Shown in pieces: positions 51,226 to 60,541 of a stretch of 64,000 nt of DNA; the stretch's first letter is position 1, and every line of letters begins with the position of its first letter. Position numbers and translations under genes: made by a program. The notes beneath the pieces were generated by a model. It searched no databases. It was not told the origin of the DNA and saw only the letters and a list, made by a program, of their open reading frames with translations. This DNA comes from Streptomyces mirabilis (lineage in GTDB: Bacteria > Actinomycetota > Actinomycetes > Streptomycetales > Streptomycetaceae), in the NCBI RefSeq assembly GCF_018310535.1, contig NZ_CP074102.1, forward strand, positions 1,922,001-1,986,000. Direction: 5' to 3'.

Positions 51226-53778
51226 CTACTCCTTGGCCGTGGCCACCGTGACCGGGCGCACCCGCAACGCCACCCGGCCCGACAGCGCGGTGGCGACGAG
51301 CGCGAGCAGCCCGGCGAGCGCGACCACGGTGACGTACACCAGGGGTGTGACCGCCGGAGCCGCCCGGCCCGTCATGCCGACGCTGAACGCGGTCAGGACG
51401 GCGAGCGCGATTCCGCTGCCGAGCGCGGTGGCGAGCAGCAGGACCGAGAGCGCCTCCGTGCGCAGCATCACCAGCACCTGGCGCCGGGTCGCCCCGGCGA
51501 GGCGCAGCAGCGCGAACTCACGGACACGCTCCGAGACCGACATGGCCAGCGTGTTGACGACGGCGATGGCGGTGAAGGCCAGGACGAGTCCCATGGCGAG
51601 GTAGTTGACCTCGGCGTTCGCCTGCTGCCGTGCGGCCTGGATCGAGTCGGCGGCGGCCGGGGCGAGGACGTGGATCCCCGGGAACTCACGGAGGGTGGTA
51701 GCGAGTTGTGTCTGTGTACGGGCGGTGCTGACGAGGACGGAGGTCGCGAGCGGGTTGTCCACATGGCGGGCGACCAGGTCATGGGCGAAAGTGAGGTCGC
51801 CGAAACCGAGGCCCTTGGCGTAGACGGCCACGACGGTCGGCGTGGCGGGTGTTCCGTCGCCAAGCGTGAGTTTCAGGGGGCTGCCGGGCTTCAGGTGGAG
51901 CTGGTCGGCGGCGAGTTCGCTGACGGCGACGGTCTCCTCGGTGAGCTTCTTCAGGGAGCCGGCGGTGACGTCCGGATCCCAGGTGCGGGTGAGGCCCCTG
52001 GGTGTGACGCCCTGCGCCGCGTACTTGTCGAGTCCCACACGGACGGTCGTACGGACCACTTCGGTGACGGTGTCGTGCTGCGTACGCAGCCGTCGTGCGG
52101 CCTCGGCCGGGACGCCGGGGCCCTGGGCGGCCACCACCCAGTCGGCGCGGATGCCCTCGCGGGCCTGGGTACGGGCCGCGTTGCCCAGGGTCGGCTGGAC
52201 GAAGAGAACTGTGCAGGTCATGCCGATGAGGAGGGTCAGAGGGTTGACGACGGAGGCCATCCGGGCAGCATGGCCACGGAGGTTGGCACGCGCCAGTCGG
52301 CTGCTGGGCCCGGTCAGCGCGAGCGGGCCTCCGAGCACGGCTACGGCCGCCCTGACCAGCAGCGGACCGAGCAGCGCGACGGAGGAGGCGAGGACCACGA
52401 CGGCCAGGAAGGTCACGGGAGTCGAGGCGGGTTCCGTGCGCAGGACACTGAGCACGGCGACAAGGACGGCACCGCCGGCGAGCAGGGCGAGACCCGCGAG
52501 GATCCGTCCCCACGCCGGGCGGGTGCGCTCGGCCCCGGCTTCGGCGAGCGCCTCGGCCGGGCGGATCCGGGCGATCCGACGCGAGGAGATACGGGCGGCG
52601 GCCCAGGCACCGAGCAGTGTCGCGGCGAGCCCGGCGAGCGGCGGGAAGACGCTGACGGTGTGCTGAAGCGTGGCCGGCACGGCGCCCATCGCCACGAACC
52701 GGCCGTGCAGCCAACTGCCCAGCGGCAGCCCCGCGAGCGCGCCGATGGTACCCGCGGCGGCCCCGACGATCAGTGCCTCACGGCCGAGGAGCGCCCGGAT
52801 CTGCCCCGGCGTGGCGGCGACGGCGCGCAGCAGGGCGAGTTCGCGATGGCGCTGCTGCACGGAGAGCGCGAAGGTCCCGACCACCACGAGGACGGCCACG
52901 AGCAGTGAGGTGCCGCCCATCGCACCGCCCATGCTGACCAGCTTCGTACGCGCGGCGGTCGCGTCCAGGAACTCCACGGGCCCTCGGCCGTCGCCGGCGC
53001 TGACCTGCGCGGCCGTACCGTACGGCGCCCTGGCTCCGAGCAGCGCCGTGCTGACCGATCGCTTCAGCACGGCCGCGTCCGTGCCCTTGGTGGGAAGCAC
53101 CCCGAAGGTGGTGACCTGTCCGGGGTGGGCGGCGAGGCGGCGGGCCTCGGCGGTGGAGAAGAAGAGGGCGGTCTGGTGCCGCACCTCCTGGGCGGGGGCG
53201 GCTATTCCGGTCACCCGGTAGGTCCGCGGGCTCTGCGTCGACTGGACGGTGAGCCGGTCGCCGGGCTCGAGGTGGGCGCGCTCGGCGAGACGGCGGTCGA
53301 TGACGAGATCACCGTCGGCCTTGGGGGCGGTGCCGGTGGTGAGGGTGTACGGGGTCAGCGCGGCGGAGTCCCAGGCGTGCCCGTAGGCGGGCCGGTCCTT
53401 GTCGACGGCCCCGCCGGGTGCCAAGGGCTGGGCCAGGAAGGTCAGTTCGGGGATGACCTCACGTACGCCGGGCGCCTTGCGGAGCTCGGTGGCGAGGTCG
53501 CCCGGGAGCCAGGCCCGTTCGGCGATCGACTTGGCCTTGTGTTTGACCTTGCTCTTGCCCTTCTTGTGCTTGACGGTGGTCTGGTGGACGTTCTGGTCGG
53601 CGGAGACCACGACGGGCGTCGCGGCATACCGTTCGGTGGCGATCGTGCCGCGCAGGCCCGTCTCCAGGAGGGTGCCGCAGGCGGTGATGAGAGCGGCCGC
53701 GCACATCAAGGCGAAGAAAGCACCGACGAAGCCACCTTTGCGGGCTCGGACGGTCCGCAGGGCGTAACGCAGCATCAT
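51226..53778 (-). CDS. FtsX-type ABC transporter permease without encoded ATPase
   Basis: 850 aa, ATG 53778 (a second ATG follows at once). N-terminal helix (about 18-38), a large external domain with a Lys-rich patch (HKKGKSKVKHKAK, about 70-85), three helices (about 270-390), a second external domain, and three C-terminal helices including LALLRAVAATPGQIRALL and FALLRLAGATRRQVLVML. The duplicated FtsX layout matches MacB-like permeases. The start overlaps the regulator stop (ATGA). No ATPase gene is adjacent on either side, so it borrows one from elsewhere. Possibly a peptide or lipid exporter. Confidence 0.9.
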   Translation of the reverse strand: MMLRYALRTVRARKGGFVGAFFALMCAAALITACGTLLETGLRGTIATERYAATPVVVSADQNVHQTTVKHKKGKSKVKHKAKSIAERAWLPGDLATELRKAPGVREVIPELTFLAQPLAPGGAVDKDRPAYGHAWDSAALTPYTLTTGTAPKADGDLVIDRRLAERAHLEPGDRLTVQSTQSPRTYRVTGIAAPAQEVRHQTALFFSTAEARRLAAHPGQVTTFGVLPTKGTDAAVLKRSVSTALLGARAPYGTAAQVSAGDGRGPVEFLDATAARTKLVSMGGAMGGTSLLVAVLVVVGTFALSVQQRHRELALLRAVAATPGQIRALLGREALIVGAAAGTIGALAGLPLGSWLHGRFVAMGAVPATLQHTVSVFPPLAGLAATLLGAWAAARISSRRIARIRPAEALAEAGAERTRPAWGRILAGLALLAGGAVLVAVLSVLRTEPASTPVTFLAVVVLASSVALLGPLLVRAAVAVLGGPLALTGPSSRLARANLRGHAARMASVVNPLTLLIGMTCTVLFVQPTLGNAARTQAREGIRADWVVAAQGPGVPAEAARRLRTQHDTVTEVVRTTVRVGLDKYAAQGVTPRGLTRTWDPDVTAGSLKKLTEETVAVSELAADQLHLKPGSPLKLTLGDGTPATPTVVAVYAKGLGFGDLTFAHDLVARHVDNPLATSVLVSTARTQTQLATTLREFPGIHVLAPAAADSIQAARQQANAEVNYLAMGLVLAFTAIAVVNTLAMSVSERVREFALLRLAGATRRQVLVMLRTEALSVLLLATALGSGIALAVLTAFSVGMTGRAAPAVTPLVYVTVVALAGLLALVATALSGRVALRVRPVTVATAKE

Positions 53779-54509
53779 GAGGGTTCGCTCCCTGGTCTGT
53801 CGTGGGGTGCCGGGCGGTTCTCGGGTGCGGCATCGGGTGCGGCTTCGTGCACGGTGACGGGGGCAGGGAAGGCCAGGAAGCGGGTGAGCACGGTGCGGGC
53901 GCCGGGCGGGGTGTCGGCCTCGGGGCGCTTGTAGCGGTTGAGGAGTGCGATGTACTCCTCGAAGAACGCGCGGAGTTCGGGGAGCGTCAGCCGGATGCTG
54001 CCGCGCGAGTAGGGGAAGGCGTCGACCCAGGGATCGGTTTCGCCCGCCTCCCCGTCCACCCCCTGCGTCCGCAGCCGCTGCATCTGCAGTTGCATCTGCT
54101 CGAAGAGTTCGAGGTCGGCGGCGTACGCGTGGTGGTTCAGCTCGTCCATGACGAGCCGCATCTCGGGACTCTGCCGACTGCGCGGCGGGAAGCGGCGGTC
54201 GCCGGGGACGGCCCGCCACCAGCGCTCCCTGCCATGGCCGCCCGCCTCCGCCGGTCGGTCCACTTCTTCCACGAAGCCGTACCGAGCGAGCTCACGCAGG
54301 TGGTAGCTGGTGGCTCCGGTGTTGAGCCCGAGCGCCCGGGCCAGCGTCGCCGAGGTGGCGGGGCCGTGCACGCTCAGGTGCTGAAGCATGCGCTGCCGAC
54401 GGGGCTGCGCGAGGGCCTTGAGCGTGGCGAGGTCGGAGAGCTCGGTGGAGCCGCCCGAAGTCTCCTCGCCCCGCCTCGCCATGGGTTCCGCGCCGGGTTC
54501 CTGTGCCAT
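53775..54509 (-). CDS. ArsR-family (winged-helix) transcriptional regulator
   Basis: 244 aa from ATG 54509 with GAGGA 8 nt upstream. N-terminal winged helix (about 25-100: LATLKALAQPRRQRMLQHL, TSATLARALGLNTGATSYHLREL). A long C-terminal region (about 110-244) is helical and larger than in classical ArsR proteins (about 100 aa). No metal-binding Cys motif. It is cotranscribed with the permease and probably represses the pair through the CTGTGCACAG palindromic site just upstream of its own start. Confidence 0.88.
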   Translation of the reverse strand: MAQEPGAEPMARRGEETSGGSTELSDLATLKALAQPRRQRMLQHLSVHGPATSATLARALGLNTGATSYHLRELARYGFVEEVDRPAEAGGHGRERWWRAVPGDRRFPPRSRQSPEMRLVMDELNHHAYAADLELFEQMQLQMQRLRTQGVDGEAGETDPWVDAFPYSRGSIRLTLPELRAFFEEYIALLNRYKRPEADTPPGARTVLTRFLAFPAPVTVHEAAPDAAPENRPAPHDRPGSEPS

Positions 54510-54512
54510 GCG

Positions 54513-54545
54513 TACACAGTCCTCTGTGCACAGACACCTGTGCAT
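54513..54545. promoter_or_regulatory. Candidate autoregulatory operator
   Basis: CTGTGCACAG at 54524-54533 is a perfect 10-bp palindrome, flanked by further CACAG-type half-sites (ACACAGT at 54514-54520 and CACCTGTGCA at 54535-54544). It lies just upstream of the ArsR-like start and is positioned to control the regulator-permease operon. Confidence 0.6.
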
Positions 54546-54752
54546 TGCGGCAACCCGGCGTCTCCCTCCGGGGGATAACCCCACCCTCACGAAGGGGAGT
54601 TGGACAGTGGCCGGAGTCTAAATCCGAGTCGGGATCGGGTTCAGTCCCCGTGTCCCCCTGAGCCCAACCGTCAGGCCGCCCACAGGCGTACAGCGAGTTC
54701 AGAACCTCAGGCCCAGGCCCGCCCCCGTGGCCCCCGGCCCCCACCCCAAGGC

Positions 54753-55676
54753 TCAGAACCCCTCGTCCCCCAAGCCCTCCGTGTCCTCCCCCTCTTCCTC
54801 CAGCGCCTGGCGAACCACGCGCAGCGCCATCCCCTCGGAGTAGCCCTTGCGGGCGAGCATGCCCGCGAGGCGCCGCAACCGTTTGTCGCGGTCGAGGCCG
54901 CGCGTGGAGCGAAGCTTGCGCGCGACGAGCTCGCGCGCCGTCGTCTCTTCCTGCTCGGAGTCGAGCTGCCCGACGGCCTCGTCGATCAGCGTCGAGTCCA
55001 CGCCCTTGGTCCGCAGCTCCCGGGCGAGCGCCCGCCGGGCCAGACCCCGGCCGTGGTGCCGGGACTCCACCCAGGCGTCCGCGAAGGCACCGTCGTTGAT
55101 CAGCCCGACCTCCTCGAACCGTGACAGCACCTCGTCCGCCACATCGTCGGGGATCTCACGCTTGCGCAACGCGTCCGCTAGCTGTTTCCGCGTGCGCGGG
55201 GTCCCGGTGAGCAGGCCCAGACAGATCGCCCGCGCCCGCTCAGCCGGGTCCCCTGGGGGCTCCCCCTCCTCGGCCCTCGACGAGGAAGGAGTGCCTCCGT
55301 CCTGTGGGTCGTCGGACGGCTCACCGAAACCGCCACGCCTCCGACGCCCTCGTCCACCTCGCGGCCCCCCGTCGCCGCGCCGCCCACCGCCACGGCGCGA
55401 TGCAGCGCCTGGAGAACCGTGACCGTCCGTCAGGCCGTCGCCTTCGCCGTCGCCCGCCGGACCGTCACTGCCGTACGGATCCCCGCTGTGGAACCCCTCG
55501 GAGCCATACGTGTCACCGGAGTACCTGGAGGAGCCGCCGTACGTCTCGTCCCCGTACGGCCCGTCCCCGCCGTGCGCTCTTTCACCGTCTCCGGCCGAGT
55601 CGCCGTTCCCCCCGTGCCCCTGCCCCCGCGGGGGGACGGGGTAGGCGTACTCGGCCCAGTCGGTTCGTCGCGTCAT
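54753..55676 (-). CDS. recX: Recombination regulator RecX with long disordered N-terminus
   Basis: 307 aa, ATG 55676, 3 nt after recA, so translationally coupled. The RecX three-helix repeats occupy about residues 145-300 ([58 protein letters not shown]). RecX inhibits RecA filaments. The first 140 residues are Gly/Asp/Ser/Tyr/Arg-rich with tandem GDxYGSxG-like motifs, making the protein about twice the usual 150-170 aa. Confidence 0.95.
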   Translation of the reverse strand: MTRRTDWAEYAYPVPPRGQGHGGNGDSAGDGERAHGGDGPYGDETYGGSSRYSGDTYGSEGFHSGDPYGSDGPAGDGEGDGLTDGHGSPGAASRRGGGRRGDGGPRGGRGRRRRGGFGEPSDDPQDGGTPSSSRAEEGEPPGDPAERARAICLGLLTGTPRTRKQLADALRKREIPDDVADEVLSRFEEVGLINDGAFADAWVESRHHGRGLARRALARELRTKGVDSTLIDEAVGQLDSEQEETTARELVARKLRSTRGLDRDKRLRRLAGMLARKGYSEGMALRVVRQALEEEGEDTEGLGDEGF

Positions 55677-55679
55677 GGA

Positions 55680-56804
55680 CTAGCTCTTGGCCGCCGCGGC
55701 CTTGGACTTGGTGGCCTTGGCCGCCGGAGCGGGCACCGTCTTCGCGGACTCGTCCGAGGCGGTCGAGACCGCCGCGTCCGCGCCCGGCTCGGCGGTGGGC
55801 TCCACCGGCCTCACACCGACGCCCAGCTTCTCCAGGATCTTCTTCTCGATCTCGTTGGCGAGGTCGGGGTTGTCCTTCAGGAAGTTGCGCGCGTTCTCCT
55901 TGCCCTGGCCGAGCTGGTCGCCCTCGTACGTGTACCAGGCGCCGGCCTTGCGGACGAAGCCGTGCTCCACGCCCATGTCGATCAGGCCGCCCTCGCGGCT
56001 GATGCCGTGCCCGTAGAGGATGTCGAACTCGGCCTGCTTGAAGGGGGGCGCGACCTTGTTCTTGACGACCTTGACGCGGGTGCGGTTGCCGACCGCGTCG
56101 GTGCCGTCCTTCAGCGTCTCGATGCGGCGGATGTCGAGTCGCACCGAGGCGTAGAACTTCAGCGCCCGGCCACCCGTCGTGGTCTCCGGGGAGCCGAACA
56201 TCACGCCGATCTTCTCGCGCAGCTGGTTGATGAAGATCGCGGTGGTCTTCGACTGGTTGAGCGCGCTGGTGATCTTTCGCAGGGCCTGGCTCATCAGACG
56301 GGCCTGCAGACCCACGTGGGAGTCGCCCATCTCGCCCTCGATCTCCGCGCGCGGCACCAGGGCGGCGACGGAGTCGATGACGATCAGGTCGAGCGCGCCG
56401 GAGCGGACGAGCATGTCCACGATTTCCAGCGCCTGCTCGCCGTTGTCCGGCTGGGAGAGGATCAGGTTGTCGATGTCGACACCGAGCTTCTTCGCGTACT
56501 CGGGGTCGAGGGCGTGCTCGGCGTCCACGAAGGCCACCTGGCCGCCGGCCTTCTGCGCGTTCGCCACCGCGTGCAGCGTCAGCGTCGTCTTACCGGAGGA
56601 TTCCGGGCCGTACACCTCCACCACTCGGCCGCGCGGCAGGCCGCCGACACCGAGGGCCACGTCGAGCGCGGTCGACCCGGTGGGGATGACCTCGATGGGC
56701 TCGTTCGGCCGCTCGCCCAGGCGCATCACCGCGCCCTTGCCGAATTGCCGTTCAATCTGTGCGAGCGCGGCGTCGAGCGCCTTCTCGCGGTCCGTACCTG
56801 CCAT
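55680..56804 (-). CDS. recA: Recombinase RecA
   Basis: 374 aa, ATG 56804 with GGTGG 6 nt upstream. Walker A GPESSGKT at 66-73, [38 protein letters not shown], and an Ala/Lys-rich C-terminal tail typical of Streptomyces. Central strand-exchange and SOS co-protease. An SOS box lies about 165 nt upstream. Confidence 0.99.
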   Translation of the reverse strand: MAGTDREKALDAALAQIERQFGKGAVMRLGERPNEPIEVIPTGSTALDVALGVGGLPRGRVVEVYGPESSGKTTLTLHAVANAQKAGGQVAFVDAEHALDPEYAKKLGVDIDNLILSQPDNGEQALEIVDMLVRSGALDLIVIDSVAALVPRAEIEGEMGDSHVGLQARLMSQALRKITSALNQSKTTAIFINQLREKIGVMFGSPETTTGGRALKFYASVRLDIRRIETLKDGTDAVGNRTRVKVVKNKVAPPFKQAEFDILYGHGISREGGLIDMGVEHGFVRKAGAWYTYEGDQLGQGKENARNFLKDNPDLANEIEKKILEKLGVGVRPVEPTAEPGADAAVSTASDESAKTVPAPAAKATKSKAAAAKS

Positions 56805-56968
56805 GGGTTCCACCCGGTTTGCTTGAGTCGATCGCTTCACGTCAAAGACGCTAACGCCTGCCACTGACAATGCGCCCCGACGCCCGTCCAGCCTGTGGAT
56901 AACTCGGGTACATCTCTGTGAAAACCCTGCCGAAATCCCCGCCGAGAGCCTCGCCGGAGATTCCATAA

Positions 56969-56980
56969 GAATGGATGTTC
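56969..56980 (-). promoter_or_regulatory. LexA-type SOS box upstream of recA
   Basis: On the recA strand the site reads CGAACATCCATTCT, one mismatch from the actinobacterial/Bacillus-type consensus GAAC-N4-GTTC (core 56969-56980). It lies in the divergent region between recA and the membrane-protein gene. Confidence 0.75.
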
Positions 56981-57129
56981 GATTTTGGTGTCAAGCGCAC
57001 CGCGACACCTCCGAGCCTACGTTCGCGGACCGACAACGGCCGGGATGCCCGCCTACTCCACGGGGCGTACCAGCGAAGTCTTCGGCCGTACGACGACCTC
57101 AGGGCCCTGGCCGCCGAAGCTTGAACCTC

Positions 57130-57969
57130 ATGGAGAGCCGCAGCAGAACCCCCGCTCCCGCCGTGACCACCACCGTCGCCCCACCGGCACGACCGTCTCC
57201 GGCGCACCCCGTGTGGCGCGGGGCGTGGCGCGGAGTGCGTCCCGCCGAGCGGCTCTGCCACGCGACCGGCGCCGTGCTGGTGCTCTCCGGGCTGGCGCAT
57301 CTGGTCGTCTTCGCCGTGGACGGCGGCCCCTGGGACGGGCCCGTCTCCTGGCGCAAGCCCGTCACGTTCGGGCTCTCCTTCGGGCTGACGCTGATCGCGA
57401 TCACGTGGGTCACGTCGTATCTGCGGGTCGGAGCGCGTCTGCGCTCGGCGCTGCTCGTCGTGTTCGCCGCCGACTGTGTCGTGGAGGTGGGCGGGATCAC
57501 CCTTCAGGCGTGGCGCCGGGTGCCCTCGCATCTCAACATGGAGACCGGCTTCGACACGGCGGTGTCGATGACGCTCGCGGTGGGCGGCGGGGTCCTCGTG
57601 GTGCTGCTCACCGTGTTCTCGGTGGCCTCGTTCCGGAACCGGCCCACGGGCCCCCTGGGGATGCCGCTCGCGCTGCGCTCCGGGTTCGCGATCCTGCTCG
57701 TCGCGCTGGCGTCGGGCGCCGCGATGATCGCGCGCGGGGTCGTCCTCACCCGCACCGGTCACCAGGAGGCGGCGTACCACTCGACGGCCCCGCTCAAGCC
57801 ACTGCACGGGGTGAGCCTGCACGCCGTGCTGGTCCTGCCCGCGCTGGCCTGGCTGCTGTCGCACACGCCATGGAGCGACCGGACACGGCAGCGGGTCGTC
57901 CACACGGCGGTCGGCTGCTACGCGGCGGCGGTCCTGGGCGCCGGGGTGTGGGCGGCCCTCACCTGGTGA
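57130..57969 (+). CDS. Conserved membrane protein, seven predicted helices
   Basis: 279 aa, ATG 57130; no strong ribosome site is visible. A Pro/Ala-rich N-terminus (about 40 residues) is followed by about seven hydrophobic helices starting at LCHATGAVLVLSGLAHLVVF. The motif DGPVSWRKPVTFGLSFG is conserved-looking, and a loop carries RVPSHLNMETGFD. No family recognised with confidence. Divergent from recA, so it may share the SOS-box region. Confidence 0.7.
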   Translation: MESRSRTPAPAVTTTVAPPARPSPAHPVWRGAWRGVRPAERLCHATGAVLVLSGLAHLVVFAVDGGPWDGPVSWRKPVTFGLSFGLTLIAITWVTSYLRVGARLRSALLVVFAADCVVEVGGITLQAWRRVPSHLNMETGFDTAVSMTLAVGGGVLVVLLTVFSVASFRNRPTGPLGMPLALRSGFAILLVALASGAAMIARGVVLTRTGHQEAAYHSTAPLKPLHGVSLHAVLVLPALAWLLSHTPWSDRTRQRVVHTAVGCYAAAVLGAGVWAALTW

Positions 57970-57979
57970 ATCATCGGCC

Positions 57980-59212
57980 TCATCGGCCGAGCAGCCCCCG
58001 CAGACGGGCGCGGAAGGAGGGCGACCTCCTGGTCCGGTGGCCGTGCACCCGGGGATCGTCCGTGACGTCGTACCGCTTCACATAGGCCCCCAGGAAGGCC
58101 TGAAGGGTGGCGACCGCGGGGATGGCGATCAGTGCGCCGACGGCCCCGAGGAGCGCGGTGCCCGCGATGACCGAGCCGAAGGCGACCGCGGGGTGGATGT
58201 CCACGGTCTTGGCGGTCAGCTTGGGCTGCAGTACGTAGTTCTCGAACTGCTGGTAGACCACGACGAAGATCAGCACCCACAGCGCGTACCAGGGGTTGAC
58301 GGTGAAGGCGATCAGCATCGGCAGGGCGCCCGCGAGATACGTACCGATGGTGGGGATGAATTGCGAGACCAGACCCACCCAGACGGCGAGCACGGGCGCG
58401 TAGGGCACGCCGAGGGCCTGCAGCAGGATGTAGTGCGCGATGCCGGAGATCAGCGCCATCAGACCGCGTGAGTACAGATAGCCGCCTGTCTTGTCGACGG
58501 CTATCTCCCACGCGCGCAACACCTCTGCCTGTCGCGCGGGCGGCAGCACGGAGCACAACGCACGCCGCAACCGGGGCCCGTCGGCCGCGAAGTAGAACGA
58601 GAACAGCGTGATCGTCAGCAGCTTGAAAAGACCGCCCAGCACCTGCGCGGACACGTCCAGGACGCCGGTCGCGCTGTTCTGCACGTACTTCCGCAGCCAG
58701 TCGGAGTGCACCAGGCTGTCCTGGACGTCCACCCGTCTCACGTGGGTGTGGAAGGTCGAGTTGATCCAGTTGATCACCGAGTCCAGGTACTCGGGGAAGC
58801 CCTCGATCATCTTGATGATCTGACCCGCGAGCATCGAGCCGAGCAGCGTGATGAATCCGGCCGTCACGATCAGCAGACCGAAGAAGACGAGGAAGGCGGC
58901 CAGCCCCCGGCGCATACCGTACGAGGCCATCCAGCTCACCGCGGGCTCGATGGCCAGCGCCAGGAAGAACGCGATCAGAATGTTGATCAGCAGTCCGATG
59001 AGCTGGTGGAACGCCCAACTGCCCAGTTGGAACAGGGCGACGAGGGTGAGCGCGAGCACCATCGCGCGCGGCAGCCAGCGCGGCATGCGCGCGCCCTGCC
59101 CGGAGGCGTCCCCGCCCGGGGGCGGAGTGGGCGGCGTCGTGCCGAAGGGGGATGTCTGCTGGGCGACCTGCGCGGTCTCGTCTGTCGGGGCCACGGGGCA
59201 AGTCTCGCCCAC
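57980..59212 (-). CDS. AI-2E family transporter (PerM-type membrane protein)
   Basis: 410 aa, GTG 59212; another GTG at 59194 is possible. A Pro/Gln-rich cytoplasmic start is followed by the eight-helix AI-2E/PerM fold: paired N-terminal helices (about 48-105), a soluble amphipathic segment (about 120-200), then four C-terminal helices with ISGIAHYILLQALG, LVSQFIPTIGTYLAGALP and NYVLQPKLTAKTVDIHP. Members act as exporters, permeases or Na+/H+ antiporters; the specific solute is unknown. Stops 10 nt from the converging membrane-protein gene. Confidence 0.9.
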   Translation of the reverse strand: MGETCPVAPTDETAQVAQQTSPFGTTPPTPPPGGDASGQGARMPRWLPRAMVLALTLVALFQLGSWAFHQLIGLLINILIAFFLALAIEPAVSWMASYGMRRGLAAFLVFFGLLIVTAGFITLLGSMLAGQIIKMIEGFPEYLDSVINWINSTFHTHVRRVDVQDSLVHSDWLRKYVQNSATGVLDVSAQVLGGLFKLLTITLFSFYFAADGPRLRRALCSVLPPARQAEVLRAWEIAVDKTGGYLYSRGLMALISGIAHYILLQALGVPYAPVLAVWVGLVSQFIPTIGTYLAGALPMLIAFTVNPWYALWVLIFVVVYQQFENYVLQPKLTAKTVDIHPAVAFGSVIAGTALLGAVGALIAIPAVATLQAFLGAYVKRYDVTDDPRVHGHRTRRSPSFRARLRGLLGR

Positions 59213-59254
59213 TCCACCGACAATCGGTGACCGGCCCCGGATCTTCGGGGTCCG

Positions 59255-59449
59255 TCAGCGGTTTTCGTACGGAACGTTCATGGTCGCGCACACCACGCGC
59301 CACACGTCCTTGGCCTCCCAGCCGGCGTTCAGCGCCTGGTGCACGGTCCGTCCGCCGAGCTCCGTCATCACATGATCGCGCGCGAAGGTGTCGGCGTACG
59401 CCTCACCGAAGTGATCCGCCATCCGCTGCCAGAAGACCGTCAACCGCAT
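59255..59449 (-). CDS. DUF3046 protein
   Basis: 64 aa, ATG 59449. The whole protein matches the small actinobacterial DUF3046 family (MRLTVFWQRMADHFG, then LGGRTVHQALNAG and PYENR). It is often found next to recA/recX. No enzymatic residues evident. Same strand as the AI-2E gene, 42 nt upstream of it. Confidence 0.88.
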   Translation of the reverse strand: MRLTVFWQRMADHFGEAYADTFARDHVMTELGGRTVHQALNAGWEAKDVWRVVCATMNVPYENR

Positions 59450-59529
59450 GACTCCAGTATCCCGCCCCTGAGAGTGGGCCCGGGCCGGGACCCCTTGCCG
59501 AGACCGCTTTCCGTCCTACGGTCTGAGAC

Positions 59530-60483
59530 ATGGCCGAATCAGGAGCATCCCCACTCCCCCCGACGCCCCCGGCGCACACCCCGCTCTCGCGCGCCGAGCA
59601 CTTCATCTGGCTCACCGCACGCGTGCTGGAACAGCGCCGTTTCGCGTACCACTTCCTGAACAGCGACGTCGGCGCCGCCGACGCGGTGGAGACCGCACTG
59701 GCCGCCTACCGCAACGACGACGAGGGATACGGTCACGCGCTCGAACCCGATCTGCGCGGTCCGGTCAGCCAGCCGCTGCACACCGGGCACGCGCTGCGCG
59801 TCCTCGACTCGATCGGGCGGTGCGGCGGACAGCGCGTGGAGCGCATGTGCCGCTATCTGACCTCGGTGTCGACGGCGGACGGCGCACTGCCGGCGGTCCA
59901 TCCCAGTCAGCGTGGCTATCCGCACGCTCCTTTCGTGCCGATCGTCGACGACCCGCCGAGTGAACTCCTCGCCACCGGGCCCGTGGTGGGCCTGCTGCAC
60001 CGCAACGAGGTGTGGCACGCCTGGCTGTTCCGGGCCACCGACTTCTGCTGGCGGGCGGTCGAGTCCCTGGACAAGTCCCACCCGTACGAGGTCGAGGCGG
60101 CCGTGGCCTTCCTGGACTCCGCCCCCGACCGCCCGCGCGCGGAGGCCGCCGCCGACCGGCTGGGCCGCCTGGTGCGCGAGCACCGGCTCGCGGCACTGGA
60201 CCCGGCGCGCCTGGAGGCGTTTCCGGTGGCGCCCGGATACGCGCCGGACGAGCACCACTTCCCGCACGACTACGCGAAGACCCCGGGGTCACTCGCGCGC
60301 GCATGGTTCACCGACGAGGAGATGGCGCGCTCGCTCGACTTCCTGGCGGGCGAGCAGCGGGAGGACGGCGGCTGGCCGATCCGCTGGCGCCAGTGGGCAC
60401 CGGGTACCGCCCTGGAGTGCCGCCCCATGGTGACGATCGAGGCCCTGCGCACCCTACGGGCGTACGGTCGGCCCATCGGCTGA
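59530..60483 (+). CDS. Prenyltransferase/terpenoid-cyclase-fold-like protein, function unknown
   Basis: 317 aa, ATG 59530. The sequence has the spacing of an alpha-alpha-toroid: ALAAYRNDDEGYGHALEPDLRG near residues 55-80 and LDFLAGEQREDGGWPIRWRQW near 270-295, the latter a QW-like motif (QxxDGGW). The DxDD motif of cyclases is absent. It may be a non-catalytic relative or act on a different substrate. Divergent from the DUF3046 gene. Confidence 0.75.
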   Translation: MAESGASPLPPTPPAHTPLSRAEHFIWLTARVLEQRRFAYHFLNSDVGAADAVETALAAYRNDDEGYGHALEPDLRGPVSQPLHTGHALRVLDSIGRCGGQRVERMCRYLTSVSTADGALPAVHPSQRGYPHAPFVPIVDDPPSELLATGPVVGLLHRNEVWHAWLFRATDFCWRAVESLDKSHPYEVEAAVAFLDSAPDRPRAEAAADRLGRLVREHRLAALDPARLEAFPVAPGYAPDEHHFPHDYAKTPGSLARAWFTDEEMARSLDFLAGEQREDGGWPIRWRQWAPGTALECRPMVTIEALRTLRAYGRPIG

Positions 60484-60500
60484 GCGATCCCGACGGTTCC

Positions 60501-60526
60501 CGGCCCGCACACACGTGTGCGGGCCG
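60501..60526. terminator. Bidirectional terminator
   Basis: 12-bp stem (60501-60512 with 60515-60526) around ACACGTGT, between converging genes. Confidence 0.8.
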
Positions 60527-60541
60527 TCCGCGTACCGGGCG

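Noticed and set aside
51226..53778. FtsX-type permease considered as part of a second antibiotic cluster
   Set aside because: Neighbours are rhodanese and recX-recA core genes; nothing biosynthetic is linked.
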